Notes under the pieces: model-generated | Seen by the model: only the letters and a program-made list of their open reading frames with translations | Databases searched by the model: none | What the model was told of the DNA's origin: nothing | Shown: piece by piece, positions 16,000 through 25,486 of the stretch | How positions within the stretch are numbered: position 1 is the stretch's first letter | Layout: every line of letters begins with the position of its first letter | Made by a program: the position numbers and the translations under genes | Origin: Methanothermobacter sp049720995 | GTDB lineage: Archaea; Methanobacteriota; Methanobacteria; Methanobacteriales; Methanothermobacteraceae | Direction of reading: 5' to 3' | Assembly (NCBI RefSeq): GCF_049720995.1 | Contig: NZ_JBNASF010000004.1 | Location: 1 to 64,000, forward strand | Length of the DNA: 64,000 nt

Positions 16000-17211
16000 A
16001 TGAGGGTTGCGGTGCTGGGACTTGGAGCTGAAGGTTTGAGGGCAGTTGAGTCACTGAAGAGAAGGGGTCACAGCGTATATGCAAGTGACATACGGCGTGA
16101 AATCCCTGTAAACCCTGAGGGGGTTGACCTTGACCTTGGCTTTCATGATACAGGGAAAATAGAGGCTGCAGATGCGGTTGTAATCAGCCCATCAATGATA
16201 AAAACTGAACTCATGGAGCGGTTCAGTGATAAGCTCCTCTGCAGGGTCCTTGAGGGCCACAGAAAACCCAGAACCATCGCGGTCACAGGGACCAACGGCA
16301 AGACCACAACCGCCACAATGATAGCACATGTACTTGAATGTGCAGGTAAGAGGGTACTTCTTGGCGGGAATGCTGGCGGAGGATTTGATGGCTACACAGA
16401 ACTCCTTTTAAGGGCATCTGAGGAGGAATTTGACTACCTTGTGGTTGAGGTCTGCGATATGACCCTGGAATTCGCATCAGAGTGCTTTGACATTGACCTC
16501 GTTGTCCTCACAAACCTTGGCGAGGACCACATGGACTTCCACGGTTCAATGGAGAACTACAGAATGGCAATGGCAGAATTCCTGAGGGGAAGGGATGCTG
16601 TAATCGGCCCCGGGGATTCAGATGAAGAACTCAAAGAGGTCCCCTCCAGTCTCAGGACCTACAGTGAGTACACCGGGCCCCTGAGGGTTGAGGGCGGATT
16701 CAACAGACTGAACGCAGGGGCGGCATCAGAGGCCCTCAGGTATCTGGGTGTTCCAGAGGATATCATAGGGGATGGACTTGCCAGTTTCGAACCTGTGAGG
16801 GGTCGTATAAGGTCATTCATCATCAACGGGGCATCCGTTGTTGCTGGTAAAACCGACAACCCCCATGCCCTGAGGGCCGTACTCTCAGAATCAGAATTCG
16901 ATGTCATGTTCATCGGAACACCCCGGAGGTCAGAGAAGTGGCGCCTCCACATCCTTGATGAGGTCGCAGAGTCACCCCCGGAGGTCCTTGTGATATTCCC
17001 GGGGCTTGAGGACACGGTTGACATGGTAATGGAATACCTTGAGGGTCTTAAAATCCCATCAGAGGTCATAACAGTTGATGAACCTGAGAAAATCCCCTGG
17101 ATGGTCCTTGAGTTTTCCAGGAAATACAGGAGAATCTTCGTGGGTGGAAACGGGCAGGACAGGATAGCCACGGTCCAGGAAAAACTCGAGGAGATCTCCT
17201 CCTGTGAATGA
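16000..17211 (+). CDS. Mur ligase-family (probable pseudomurein peptide) ligase
   Basis: 403 residues with an N-terminal Rossmann domain (VLGLGAEGLRAVESL), the Mur ATPase P loop AVTGTNGKTTTATM near residues 93-105, the LTNLGEDHMDFHG region, and a C-terminal ligase domain reduced compared with bacterial MurC-F. Such enzymes add amino acids to an activated peptide or UDP precursor. Methanobacteriales use homologs to build the pseudomurein peptide. It is first of two ligase genes, followed after 151 bases by the double ligase. Which amino acid it adds cannot be told. Confidence 0.75.
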   Translation: MRVAVLGLGAEGLRAVESLKRRGHSVYASDIRREIPVNPEGVDLDLGFHDTGKIEAADAVVISPSMIKTELMERFSDKLLCRVLEGHRKPRTIAVTGTNGKTTTATMIAHVLECAGKRVLLGGNAGGGFDGYTELLLRASEEEFDYLVVEVCDMTLEFASECFDIDLVVLTNLGEDHMDFHGSMENYRMAMAEFLRGRDAVIGPGDSDEELKEVPSSLRTYSEYTGPLRVEGGFNRLNAGAASEALRYLGVPEDIIGDGLASFEPVRGRIRSFIINGASVVAGKTDNPHALRAVLSESEFDVMFIGTPRRSEKWRLHILDEVAESPPEVLVIFPGLEDTVDMVMEYLEGLKIPSEVITVDEPEKIPWMVLEFSRKYRRIFVGGNGQDRIATVQEKLEEISSCE

Positions 17212-17362
17212 ACAGCATCACCTGCGTAAGTGGTATATATGAATAACCATAATAATAACTGGACTGCATATTTCTCTAAAAGCCAGGAAACCTGGATTGA
17301 TCATAAACTATTACTTCATGGCATGCATACCTTAAATTAAAACAGATCTATGGGTGCATAAA

Positions 17363-20300
17363 TTGATCACGAACATGAAAGTGCTTGTGCTTGGAGCTGG
17401 AAACGCTGGCAGACCCGCCGCAAGATTGCTGAGACACCTTGGAAACAGTGTACTTGTAAATGACGTCAGGGAACTGGATGAACTACCCCCAAAGGCCAGG
17501 AAGAGGATAGATGAGATGAAAGATGAGGGTGTGAGATTCAGGTTTGGGGGTCACAGGATTGAGGACATGCTATGGGCAGATGCCGTCTTCGTATCCCCCA
17601 GCATACCCCCTGATGCACCTGTACGTGATATGCTGGGGAGTGTGGAGAAGGATCTGATCCACATAACAACCTCAGACATAGGTAGGGTCCTCAACCAGCT
17701 CATAGGCATCCCCATGGTGGGAGTTGCAGGTACAGACGGGAAGACAACAACCACCAACATGATAGACCACATACTCTCATCACGCCACAGGACGGTGTCA
17801 TTCTCATCAATCCAGGACTCACTGGTAATTGAGGGACTTGTTGAACTCGTGGTGAATGGTGATGTGAACAGCAGGGACATGGCCGTATTTGAACTCCCAC
17901 ATGGAACCATAAGGATGGCTGATGGCCTTGAGATAGTGGCCGGGGTAGTGACAAACCTCACACCAGACCACATGGATGAGTTCAGGGACTACGATGAATA
18001 CATTGAGAGGAACTTCTCAATAAAGAACCTCATAGCTCCAGGAGGTGTTCTGGTACTCTGTGGGGACGACCCGGTCATCGCGGGGCTCCTGGATGACCTT
18101 GAGGTTAAAAGTGTGGTTTATGGGCTGGGGAATGGAAGGACAGTTGAGTTCATGGATAGAACCTTCAGCGGCTCAGCAGAACCACAGGTAAGCGCATCGG
18201 ATATAGACCTCAGGGGTCTTGAGGGCTCAGAGTTCACCCTGAAGGTATCAGAGATACCAACGGCCCTCTGCAGCACCTGCGGATCCCTGAACTGCGCGGA
18301 ACATGAGGGGGTGGTCCATGCCGGTCCCCTCACAGAGAGGATAAAACTCAGGGTGCCGGGCCTCTTCAACGTGGAGAACGCCCTTGCAGCCATAACCGTT
18401 GCACTGGTACTCGGATTTGACATTAAGGACATCAAAAATGCAATAGAGGAATTCAGGGGTATAAAGGGTAGATTTGAATTCATAGATCGGGTTGAGGGGG
18501 TCCCTGTTTACATGGACGCAGCACACAACCCTGAGAGTATGGAGAAACTTTTTGAGGGCATTGAATTCAAGGGGAGGCTGATAATAAGCCTGGATAACCC
18601 CGACACCCTCACAGTGAGGGACAAGTACAGGATAGGTCAGATACTTGGTGAAAAAGCCGATGTATTGATTGTGAGCGGTAAAAATGAGACAACAGGTAAG
18701 ATTGACATGGAAGCGGCCTCTGAGGTTGAAAGGGGCGCTGGCAGGGGTAAAACCATAAAGACCGATAGTGTATATGATAGCATAAGGAGGGCACTTGAAA
18801 TCGCCGAAAAGGGGGATACGGTACTCCACCTCGGCCCCGGGGTTGTCAACGCATATGACAATGTTAGGGATGATATTGAGAGGGCCATAGAGTCAATGAG
18901 GGACTTCACGGTTGTTCTTGGAGGCTGCGGGAATGTGGGAAGCCTCATGGCAAGGAACCTCCGGGCAAGGGGTTACCGGGTCGTTGTCTCGGATCTGAAG
19001 GAGAGTACACCCCTCGAGGATGTCTTCAGGGGTGAGGGAATAGAACTTGACCTGGGGGGTCACAGCATGGAGGTCCTCAGGGGCGCGTCCACCATAGCCA
19101 TCACACCAGCCCTGGAGAATAACAGGAGGGTTCTTGACCTCATCAGGGACCTCAACGCTGATGTGATAGGTGTTGAGGACGTCCTGAACATGTGCCCCGT
19201 TGATAAACCTGTGGTGGGGGTCACAGGGACAAATGGAAAGACCACAACCACGGGTATCCTAAAATCCATAATGAGGGCTGCCGGAAAGACTGTGCCAGAG
19301 CACCACCTCAACATACAGGGCAACACTGAACTGGTACCGGCCCTCCAGGCAAGACTCCCTGGGGACGTGGCTGTGGTTGAGATAGGGACATTCGGGAGGA
19401 TGGGTGAGATAAGGCAATCAGCCCTTCTATCAGGGGTCTCAGTGGGCGTCATAACCAACATATCAAGGGACCACCTTTCAGGTGGAAGGAGGTTCTCTGA
19501 TTACATTGAATGCAAGAGGGAGATCATTGATACAGCGGAGGTTCTGGTACTCAACGCCGATGACCCCATCGTCGCATCATTCGCAGAGGAACTGAGGGAG
19601 GAGAGAGCTGTGCTCTATGGCATCCAGAGCATGGAGTCATCCCAGGTCATGCCTGAGGGCAGGGAATGCCCCAGATGTGGCAACCCCCTCAGATATACCC
19701 GCAGAACCATGGGGCACCTGGGGGATTACCTGTGTGTCTGCGGCTACCGGAGACCCCAGCCTGAGGTTATGGCCCTGGAGGCATCAGCCACAGGATTCAA
19801 ACTGGTAATTGGATCCGAAATGAGGGATGTGAAACTCAGGGCACCGGGGATCTTCAATGTCTACAATGCACTGGCAGCCGCTGCCGCCGCATGGTCCCTT
19901 GGCGTGAATATGGATGATATAGTAAGGGGAATTGAGTCATTTGGTGGTGTGAGGGGAAGGTTCCAGAGGCTGATGGACTCACCACGGGTTATACTTGACT
20001 ACGCCCACAACCCGGCCGGTGTGAGGGCTGTGATGCAGGAACTCAAAGGTACCGGCGGAAGGCTGATAGTCGTGAACACCGTGGCATCTGAGAGTGGAAT
20101 AGATGGTGATCTGGAAATCGCATCACTCCTGAAGGATGCCGACACCGTTATACCGGCATCCTATGCTGCAAGGAGAGCCTCAGATATCCTGGGTAAGAGG
20201 GTGGTCCATATAGAATCCAGCAGAAAACGTGCAGGGTCCGGGACCCTTGGAGCTAACCGTGAACAGGTTGAGGAGGCTGTAAATAAGGCCCTTGAAATTG

Positions 20301-20371
20301 CAGAACCAGATGACACTGTACTCATAATAGGTGAGGGGGGATTCAGATATGCAGAGGATTATATCAGTTAA
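17363..20371 (+). CDS. Double Mur ligase with MurT-like zinc ribbon
   Basis: 1002 residues made of two complete Mur ligase modules in tandem. Module 1 has a Rossmann start (VLGAGNAGRPAARLL) and P loop GTDGKTTTT near residue 123. Module 2 starts near residue 515 (VVLGGCGNVGSLMA) and has P loop GTNGKTTTT near residue 621. Each module carries a cysteine-rich insertion: CSTCGSLNC near residue 302, and CPRCG with later CVCGY near residues 769-795. The second closely resembles the zinc ribbon of MurT, the lipid II amidation subunit. TTG 17363 has GGGTG six bases upstream. ATG 17375 is the alternative. Both P loops look intact, so two condensations by one chain are likely. A pseudomurein role is inferred. 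Confidence 0.75.
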   Translation: MITNMKVLVLGAGNAGRPAARLLRHLGNSVLVNDVRELDELPPKARKRIDEMKDEGVRFRFGGHRIEDMLWADAVFVSPSIPPDAPVRDMLGSVEKDLIHITTSDIGRVLNQLIGIPMVGVAGTDGKTTTTNMIDHILSSRHRTVSFSSIQDSLVIEGLVELVVNGDVNSRDMAVFELPHGTIRMADGLEIVAGVVTNLTPDHMDEFRDYDEYIERNFSIKNLIAPGGVLVLCGDDPVIAGLLDDLEVKSVVYGLGNGRTVEFMDRTFSGSAEPQVSASDIDLRGLEGSEFTLKVSEIPTALCSTCGSLNCAEHEGVVHAGPLTERIKLRVPGLFNVENALAAITVALVLGFDIKDIKNAIEEFRGIKGRFEFIDRVEGVPVYMDAAHNPESMEKLFEGIEFKGRLIISLDNPDTLTVRDKYRIGQILGEKADVLIVSGKNETTGKIDMEAASEVERGAGRGKTIKTDSVYDSIRRALEIAEKGDTVLHLGPGVVNAYDNVRDDIERAIESMRDFTVVLGGCGNVGSLMARNLRARGYRVVVSDLKESTPLEDVFRGEGIELDLGGHSMEVLRGASTIAITPALENNRRVLDLIRDLNADVIGVEDVLNMCPVDKPVVGVTGTNGKTTTTGILKSIMRAAGKTVPEHHLNIQGNTELVPALQARLPGDVAVVEIGTFGRMGEIRQSALLSGVSVGVITNISRDHLSGGRRFSDYIECKREIIDTAEVLVLNADDPIVASFAEELREERAVLYGIQSMESSQVMPEGRECPRCGNPLRYTRRTMGHLGDYLCVCGYRRPQPEVMALEASATGFKLVIGSEMRDVKLRAPGIFNVYNALAAAAAAWSLGVNMDDIVRGIESFGGVRGRFQRLMDSPRVILDYAHNPAGVRAVMQELKGTGGRLIVVNTVASESGIDGDLEIASLLKDADTVIPASYAARRASDILGKRVVHIESSRKRAGSGTLGANREQVEEAVNKALEIAEPDDTVLIIGEGGFRYAEDYIS

Positions 20372-21518
20372 ACACATCATTTTGCTGGTGATTCTGGCGG
20401 CTATCATAACAGCATCGGGTGCATACATCGAGGGAAGCGTTGAACCCCAGCACCCGGGGGAGATAGCTGCCCTTGAGCCTGGAAGCACGGTACTGAAGGG
20501 TCAGGATGTTATCGATGAATCCCGGGTGAGGAGCGTCCCTCTCATACTCCACCCGGACTACCTGCTTGATGAATTCAACTACATGGACCCTGGAAACCTC
20601 CTCCAGGCGGTCCTCACAGGGGCTGTGCATGTCCCGATATCTGAGATGACCTCAGGGATAGACCCATCAGGGAGATCCACTGTGGATGGTCCGGGGGTGC
20701 TGAGGGTTTCAGGGGATAAACTGGTGGTGCAGGAGCCACCGGTCTTCCTCTGGGCCTACAAGACACCCTACACCTATGGTGTGAAGAGAGAGAATGGTAT
20801 GGATATCATTGAGAACGGAAGGAAGGTTAGATTTGTCCCGGCAGATAGTATAGGTAACAGCACCGTCCCCCACAGGTACAGATCCGTTAACAGGATAAAG
20901 AGCTGGTTCAGAAGGGCTGACGAGGGGGACGAGATAGTCCTGGACTACCAGCTATCCAACTTCAGCGACGGCAGACTCCCTGTTCCACCAGGGATGATAG
21001 AGAAACTCTTTGGTGGGGATGTTCTTGACTACATGGAGAACTACCCCTCAGGGGCGCCTGTAATGGTGTACACAGGGGGCCACAGAAAGGTCCTGGTATC
21101 AACTGCAGTGAGCTACCTGGGCTCATACCCCCAGTACGATGATAACAGGAGGGCCTTCAATGCAAGGGCATTCGCTGAGGCATGGAATGGCACTGTGATT
21201 CCACCTGGAAGTGAGGGTTCAGGTAAGGAGACAGTCAGGTTCACTGCATCAAGGGACCCTGAGGCCCCTGGCGGATACGCCTCCCACGGCTCATGTCCAC
21301 CTGCAAGGGCACTCAGGGCCGTTGTAACTGATGCAGGGATGCCCCTCCCCAGGGGCATGACATGGGAGTTCCATGCGGTTCTATTCGGCTTCAACCCGGC
21401 GACCGGGATAAAGGTCAGAAATACCGGAAGGTACCCTGTACTCATTGAGATGTGGACGACGGGTTCAGGTGCAGGTACAACCATATACGCCAGAATCTAC
21501 AGGCTTGAACCGGCATAG
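20349..21518 (+). CDS. Exported protein with VanW-like C-terminal region
   Basis: 389 residues beginning MQRIISVKHIILLVILAA, a membrane anchor or signal. The C-terminal third (YASHGSCPPARALRAVV to FGFNPATGIKVRNTGRYPVLIE) resembles the VanW domain of cell-wall-associated proteins, although the typical GGGVCQ motif is altered. ATG 20349 lies inside the end of the double Mur ligase gene, nine bases after GGTGAGGGGG, so the two are translationally coupled. Position in the operon supports a cell-wall role outside the membrane. The exact function is unknown. Confidence 0.5.
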   Translation: MQRIISVKHIILLVILAAIITASGAYIEGSVEPQHPGEIAALEPGSTVLKGQDVIDESRVRSVPLILHPDYLLDEFNYMDPGNLLQAVLTGAVHVPISEMTSGIDPSGRSTVDGPGVLRVSGDKLVVQEPPVFLWAYKTPYTYGVKRENGMDIIENGRKVRFVPADSIGNSTVPHRYRSVNRIKSWFRRADEGDEIVLDYQLSNFSDGRLPVPPGMIEKLFGGDVLDYMENYPSGAPVMVYTGGHRKVLVSTAVSYLGSYPQYDDNRRAFNARAFAEAWNGTVIPPGSEGSGKETVRFTASRDPEAPGGYASHGSCPPARALRAVVTDAGMPLPRGMTWEFHAVLFGFNPATGIKVRNTGRYPVLIEMWTTGSGAGTTIYARIYRLEPA

Positions 21519-21527
21519 GTGGTGGGA

Positions 21528-22166
21528 TTGGTCTCAGCGGTTGTTACAGCGGCAGGGAGGGGTAGCCGTATGTGCAGGGACATGCTGGAACTCGGCCTTG
21601 AACCCATCCACAAATTACTGCTCCCCCTCAACTCAGTTACTGTAATAGAAAAGACGGTGGATTCCGTGCTCAGGGCAGGTGTGGATGAGTGCATCGTGGT
21701 CACAGGCCACCATGCAGGGGAGGTGGAGGCGGCGATATCAGGTATGGATGTGGAGATTGTGAGGAACGATCCTGCTGAGGTTCCACTATCAGCATCACTC
21801 CTAAATGGTGTTCTCGCTGCTTCGGGTGAAATCATACTCTGCGTGGCAGGTGACCAGCCGGCGGTATCCCCCGGGACCATGGGGAGAATCAGTGAACATG
21901 CGGATCATGAGACGGTTTCGGTACTTGCAAGGGGAAGCAGTGGCTGGCTTGAGAGTGCTGAGGGCCTCGGGATGCCCCTTGCAGCGAGTTCAGAGGTCCT
22001 TAAAAAATATCTCCCCCTGGGTGATGGCAACATAAATCCGCTGCTGCGTTTGATGGTGGATGATGGCATCAGACTGTACGGTGTTGAGGCATCAGACCCC
22101 ATTGAACTTGTAAATATAAACCACTACAGTGATTACCTCAGAATAAGGGGTTATCCTGGGGTTTAA
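21528..22166 (+). CDS. MobA-like nucleotidyltransferase
   Basis: 212 residues of the GT-A nucleotidyltransferase fold. SAVVTAAGRGSRM at the N-terminus is the nucleotide-binding signature, followed by KLLLPL, EKTVDSVL, and VAGDQPAVSP with the metal-binding Asp. Relatives make molybdenum cofactor dinucleotides or activate sugars and other small molecules. As last gene of the putative wall operon it may activate a wall precursor. TTG 21528 lies after GGTGGTGGG. GTG 21519 is the other option. Its 3' end is echoed immediately downstream. Confidence 0.65.
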   Translation: MVSAVVTAAGRGSRMCRDMLELGLEPIHKLLLPLNSVTVIEKTVDSVLRAGVDECIVVTGHHAGEVEAAISGMDVEIVRNDPAEVPLSASLLNGVLAASGEIILCVAGDQPAVSPGTMGRISEHADHETVSVLARGSSGWLESAEGLGMPLAASSEVLKKYLPLGDGNINPLLRLMVDDGIRLYGVEASDPIELVNINHYSDYLRIRGYPGV

Positions 22167-22192
22167 ACCACTGCTGTGATTACCTCAGAATA
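22118..22192. repeat. Echo of the nucleotidyltransferase gene 3' end
   Basis: Twenty-eight bases at 22118-22145 recur at 22165-22192 with two differences (unit 47 bp). The copy begins on the stop codon of the gene. Confidence 0.9.
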
Positions 22193-22227
22193 GTGGAGTT
22201 AAAATAGCTGAAGGAAGGGTCTAAAAC

Positions 22228-22250
22228 TAGATTTAAAAGAAAAATAGGAG
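22228..22250 (-). terminator. T-rich terminator, minus strand
   Basis: Downstream of the minus-strand gene ending at 22259 the transcript would read a T-rich run (TATTTTTCTTTTAAATC), a typical archaeal terminator. Confidence 0.4.
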
Positions 22251-22258
22251 ACCGTACA

Positions 22259-22468
22259 CTAGAATTCCTTTTCCTCGGTCTCCTCTTCAAGAAGATCCAG
22301 TCTATCCTCAATCTCTTCAAGGAGCTTACCCACGTTCCTGAGGATCTCAAGGGTGTCATAGATCCAGTTTATAACAAGCTCCTGGTCTGCCTCACCCTCA
22401 TACTTCTTTATCTTCTCCTCGAGGTCAGCAACATCCTCAAGGATCCTGAAGGTCTTTGTCTCAACCAC
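22259..22468 (-). CDS. Small acidic coiled-coil protein
   Basis: 69 residues, rich in Glu, Leu and Lys, with heptad-like spacing (DVADLEEKIKKYEGEA, LLEEIEDRLDLLEEETE). GTG 22468 lies exactly five bases after GGGGGTG, strong evidence that this is a real gene. Function unknown. It follows the DUF169 gene on the same strand after 30 bases, so the two probably form an operon. Confidence 0.7.
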   Translation of the reverse strand: MVETKTFRILEDVADLEEKIKKYEGEADQELVINWIYDTLEILRNVGKLLEEIEDRLDLLEEETEEKEF

Positions 22469-22498
22469 AGTATCACCCCCTTTATTTTTGGATTGAGC

Positions 22499-23188
22499 CT
22501 ACTGGCTTATGGCCTCAAGGGCATTGACAACACACCCTATGTTCTCGCCGTTGAGTCCCACGATGAGTTCGTCGTCCCTTACACCGGCGTACTGCCTTGA
22601 ACCGCTGCACCCCATGGTTATATTTGGCCTCTTCCTCATGTAGGGCCCTGCAACTGCGTCTGCACAGAGTGACTGTATACCTGAGAAGTCAGCCTCCACG
22701 CGGCCACCGAGGGTGTATACGAGGGCCTGTGAGATCTTCATTGCCTGGGCAGGGTTGCAGATGATCACTATGACGTCAGGGTCAAAGGTTGCATCCTCAA
22801 GGGGTGCGTACACTGCGGCGTAGAACCTGAGGTCAAGGGAGGGTATCCCATCAAAGGTTCTCTTGGCGGATGCAAAGCTTGCAAAGCGACCAAGGTTGTA
22901 GTAGAACTCCCCTGTTTTGACCTTCTCTGGCGCCTCATCTATTCCAAGGGCATCTGCACCACCCTTGCATGCCTGGGCCTCCGCCGTTGCATAGAATGAT
23001 TTCCCTGCAGCAGCCATCTGGACCATTTCACAGTGCCTTGCAGGCTTCTCTATTTTTTCAACACCCTCCGGAAGGTCATCCTCCCTTAGAACGAGTTTTA
23101 TCGCCACCGGGGACTTCTCAAGTCCAAGGAGGGTTTTCAGCTTTTCTGATATCTCATCATATCCATTCACAGCGCATACATCAACCAC
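22499..23188 (-). CDS. DUF169 family protein
   Basis: 229 residues with the DUF169 pattern: LGLEKSPVAIKLV near the start, then PARHCEMVQMAA, QACKGGADALG and a C-terminal RPNITMGCSGSRQYAG. Conserved cysteines (near residues 50, 74 and 201) may bind a metal or cofactor. The family is common in methanogens and of unknown function. The start is GTG 23188, five bases after GAGGTG. Confidence 0.8.
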   Translation of the reverse strand: MVDVCAVNGYDEISEKLKTLLGLEKSPVAIKLVLREDDLPEGVEKIEKPARHCEMVQMAAAGKSFYATAEAQACKGGADALGIDEAPEKVKTGEFYYNLGRFASFASAKRTFDGIPSLDLRFYAAVYAPLEDATFDPDVIVIICNPAQAMKISQALVYTLGGRVEADFSGIQSLCADAVAGPYMRKRPNITMGCSGSRQYAGVRDDELIVGLNGENIGCVVNALEAISQ

Positions 23189-23197
23189 AAGATCACC

Positions 23198-23380
23198 TCA
23201 ATCAATAATCTTCACGGGTTTACCGTACTGGCGTTTCTCGAGATGGCCACAGTCGCGGCACCTGTAGATCACCAGGATGAAGTTTCCTGATTCAGGGTAT
23301 GTCTCCTCAACCTCATCTGCAACTCCACCGCAGACACTGCACCTCACCCTTTCTGGCTGATCCATTCTGTAGTGTATCAT
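23198..23380 (-). CDS. Small zinc-ribbon protein
   Basis: 60 residues with two CxxC knuckles (CSVCG near residue 13, CRDCG near 42) separated by a beta-hairpin-like segment. This is a stand-alone zinc ribbon. The start may be ATG 23380 or the next ATG at 23365. It lies nine bases upstream of the DUF169 gene and is probably the first gene of that operon. Confidence 0.6.
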   Translation of the reverse strand: MIHYRMDQPERVRCSVCGGVADEVEETYPESGNFILVIYRCRDCGHLEKRQYGKPVKIID

Positions 23381-23513
23381 CAGAACCACAATGTAATATT
23401 ATGTAAAAAAGAGTTATATTAATTTCTCGGTCCCGGTGTTCCTGTCATGACCCGGTACTGATCTTCTGCTTCCCTGAGTTTTTTGCTGTTCTGTAGAGGA
23501 GGATCTCTTAAGT

Positions 23514-24203
23514 TTATGATGGGATGTCAGTGGAGTCAAGGGTTCTTACAAACTCCCGGGCATGTTCCAGGGTTCTTGAATAGTCCTGGTACATGTAGTT
23601 CTCATAGAGTATGGCCGGTGTTCCCCCCTGAATTATGGGTTCAGTCACATAGGCGGGGCTTGTCTGTGACTCAGGGAAGTGGTAGGATAGCCAGCTGATT
23701 CTGGATGCGAGTTTCAGGGCTATCAATCTGCTTTGCTCATGGGGGAGTGGTGTGAAAACGAACCTCTTCATACCATAGTTGCCCCTGTTGGAGTGCACAT
23801 CAACTGCCAGGCTGTAGTTGCCCCTGGCTACATCTGGGACCACGTATCTTCGTGCAAGGAGCTGTCCCGCCATCCTCCCCCTTTCGTAGTCCTCAGGGTT
23901 AAGTGTAACGTTGACCCGGTATACGAAGTACACGTACCTCAGTTTTTCCTGGTTCTCCTCAAGGGCCTGCAGTATTGCCCTGTGGGAGTCCCTCTCCAGG
24001 GGGTGGACCCCTGTTATGTAGGCTATTTTCACCTCTGAGTCCCTGTTACCGTAGGGTCCAAGTTTCTCAACTGTGCCCATCTTATCTGAGCCAAGAACCA
24101 CAGCTTCGTTCCTGTTATCTGTACTGTGGAAGGAGGGGTTCAGAAGGTAAAAAGTGATTAAAGCTCCGGTGATTATAAATGGGAGGATCAATTTTCTCTG
24201 CAT
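23514..24203 (-). CDS. Membrane-anchored or secreted M14/desuccinylase-like metallopeptidase
   Basis: 229 residues from ATG 24203. The N-terminus is a signal anchor (MQRKLILPFIITGALITFYL). The body has ITGVHPLERDSHRAIL (HxxE zinc motif) and a distant LAVDVHSNRG histidine, with a carboxyl-terminal TEPIIQGGTPAILYEN segment. This order of zinc ligands is that of M14 carboxypeptidases and AstE/AspA deacylases. It may trim peptides outside the cell, possibly wall peptides. A TTG at 24248 would add 15 residues. No good ribosome-binding site is seen for either start. Confidence 0.55.
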   Translation of the reverse strand: MQRKLILPFIITGALITFYLLNPSFHSTDNRNEAVVLGSDKMGTVEKLGPYGNRDSEVKIAYITGVHPLERDSHRAILQALEENQEKLRYVYFVYRVNVTLNPEDYERGRMAGQLLARRYVVPDVARGNYSLAVDVHSNRGNYGMKRFVFTPLPHEQSRLIALKLASRISWLSYHFPESQTSPAYVTEPIIQGGTPAILYENYMYQDYSRTLEHAREFVRTLDSTDIPS

Positions 24204-24281
24204 GGTGAACTTCCATTGGTATTGATCGTAAGAACTCTGTTCACTCAACGATGTTAGGTTCCTGTAAAAATAAAAGGTTAT

Positions 24282-24827
24282 TCAGACATTTATAACTTCT
24301 GGTAGAGTCCCTGTTCTCCTGTATTCAACAAGAACCTGTCTGAAGATCTTCCTTGCAAGTGATGGTGTTATGTCGGGGGATCCCTCAACATAGATACCAA
24401 CATGGTTGGGGCTTCTGCCATTGGCGTCCATCCAGGTGTATGTGCGCTCCGCCATATCTGTGTATTCGCTCCTTGTAAGGGTGACGGTATCCATAAATCC
24501 ATAGGGGTCCTCAGGTCCACCGTATTCACTCACATGAATCTTTCCTGTCTCATTGGCTTCCAGCATCACAATCCCCCTTGCAAAGATGTACAGTAGCTGG
24601 GGGCCTGTGAAGTTGAATCCCCTGTACGTCACTGTACCGTTACCTGAGTCCATCTCTGCAAGTTCAAGAACAGCCTGAAGGTTAAGCTGGTATCCATCTG
24701 AGGTTTTTTCAACCACTGCATCTTTTGTCTCTACAGGCATGCTCTGGGGTATGAACTGTATAACAACAGCTACGGCAAGAAGGAAAAATGTCATGGCAGT
24801 TAAAATAGGTATATTCCTTTCATTCAT
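24282..24827 (-). CDS. Exported pseudomurein-binding-repeat protein
   Basis: 181 residues: an N-terminal signal anchor (about residues 8-27), then two regions matching pseudomurein-binding repeats. The clearer one is YTDMAERTYTWMDANGRSPN followed later by ARKIFRQVLVEYRRTG and LPEVINV. Such repeats attach proteins to the pseudomurein wall. The ATG has GGGGGTG exactly five bases upstream. No catalytic domain is present, so it may be a wall-binding adaptor, perhaps working with the neighbouring exported metallopeptidase. Confidence 0.7.
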   Translation of the reverse strand: MNERNIPILTAMTFFLLAVAVVIQFIPQSMPVETKDAVVEKTSDGYQLNLQAVLELAEMDSGNGTVTYRGFNFTGPQLLYIFARGIVMLEANETGKIHVSEYGGPEDPYGFMDTVTLTRSEYTDMAERTYTWMDANGRSPNHVGIYVEGSPDITPSLARKIFRQVLVEYRRTGTLPEVINV

Positions 24828-24910
24828 ATAAACACCCCCTTTGCACCAGCGAAATTCAATTATACTTTTTAAAAAAATGAATATTGTTTTTAAAGAAGAA
24901 TATTGAGAGG

Positions 24911-25474
24911 TTATCCGCTGTACCTCTTACCTGTCTTTTCAACAATGGCATTTGATATGAGGGGTATGGTTCTTTCGGCTTCTGTAACGGTAATATATGT
25001 GGTTGAACCACTGTATATGCCGTAAATTATGACCTCATCGTTTTCGTAGATACCGTCAAATGCACCCTCTACCATAATATCATTGTCATAGGATCCTATG
25101 GGGCATACCCTTATGCTGTCTGAACTTGACTGAACAACATAACCCTTTGTTTTCACGGGTGTTCCCTTTGCTATGGAACCGCTGTAGAGTTCAGATATGC
25201 TTACTTCCTTAGCCTTTTCTTTTATCTCTGCGCTGGTCATGTAAGTGCCTGTAACTTCGCCTGTGTAATCTGTTGATTCGTCAGGTGTCCCCATGGAGGT
25301 TATAAAGATAAGAAGGACGATTCCTATACAGCATGCGCCTCCTATGAGCCCTATTTTGGACTTTGATCCCAGTTTACTCCACCAGCTGCTTTTGATACTT
25401 TCAAATTCTTTTCCGCATTTTGCGCAGAATTTGGAGTCTTTCTTGTTTTCTGTTCCACAATCAGGACATTTCAA
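24911..25474 (-). CDS. Zinc-ribbon membrane protein with OB-fold-like domain
   Basis: 187 residues. An N-terminal zinc ribbon (CPDCG, CAKCG), a single membrane helix near residues 40-60, and a C-terminal domain (about 85-180) with VKTKGYVVQSSS and NDEVIIYGIYSG, reminiscent of the tRNA_anti-like OB fold. The start is TTG 25474, six bases after GGAGGT. The gene is followed by a T-rich run. Function unknown. Confidence 0.65.
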   Translation of the reverse strand: MKCPDCGTENKKDSKFCAKCGKEFESIKSSWWSKLGSKSKIGLIGGACCIGIVLLIFITSMGTPDESTDYTGEVTGTYMTSAEIKEKAKEVSISELYSGSIAKGTPVKTKGYVVQSSSDSIRVCPIGSYDNDIMVEGAFDGIYENDEVIIYGIYSGSTTYITVTEAERTIPLISNAIVEKTGKRYSG

Positions 25475-25486
25475 AACAATTACCTC

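Noticed and set aside
18248..18829. Minus-strand frame with Cys- and Tyr-rich residues inside the double Mur ligase
   Set aside because: Antisense to intact Mur motifs. No start signal.
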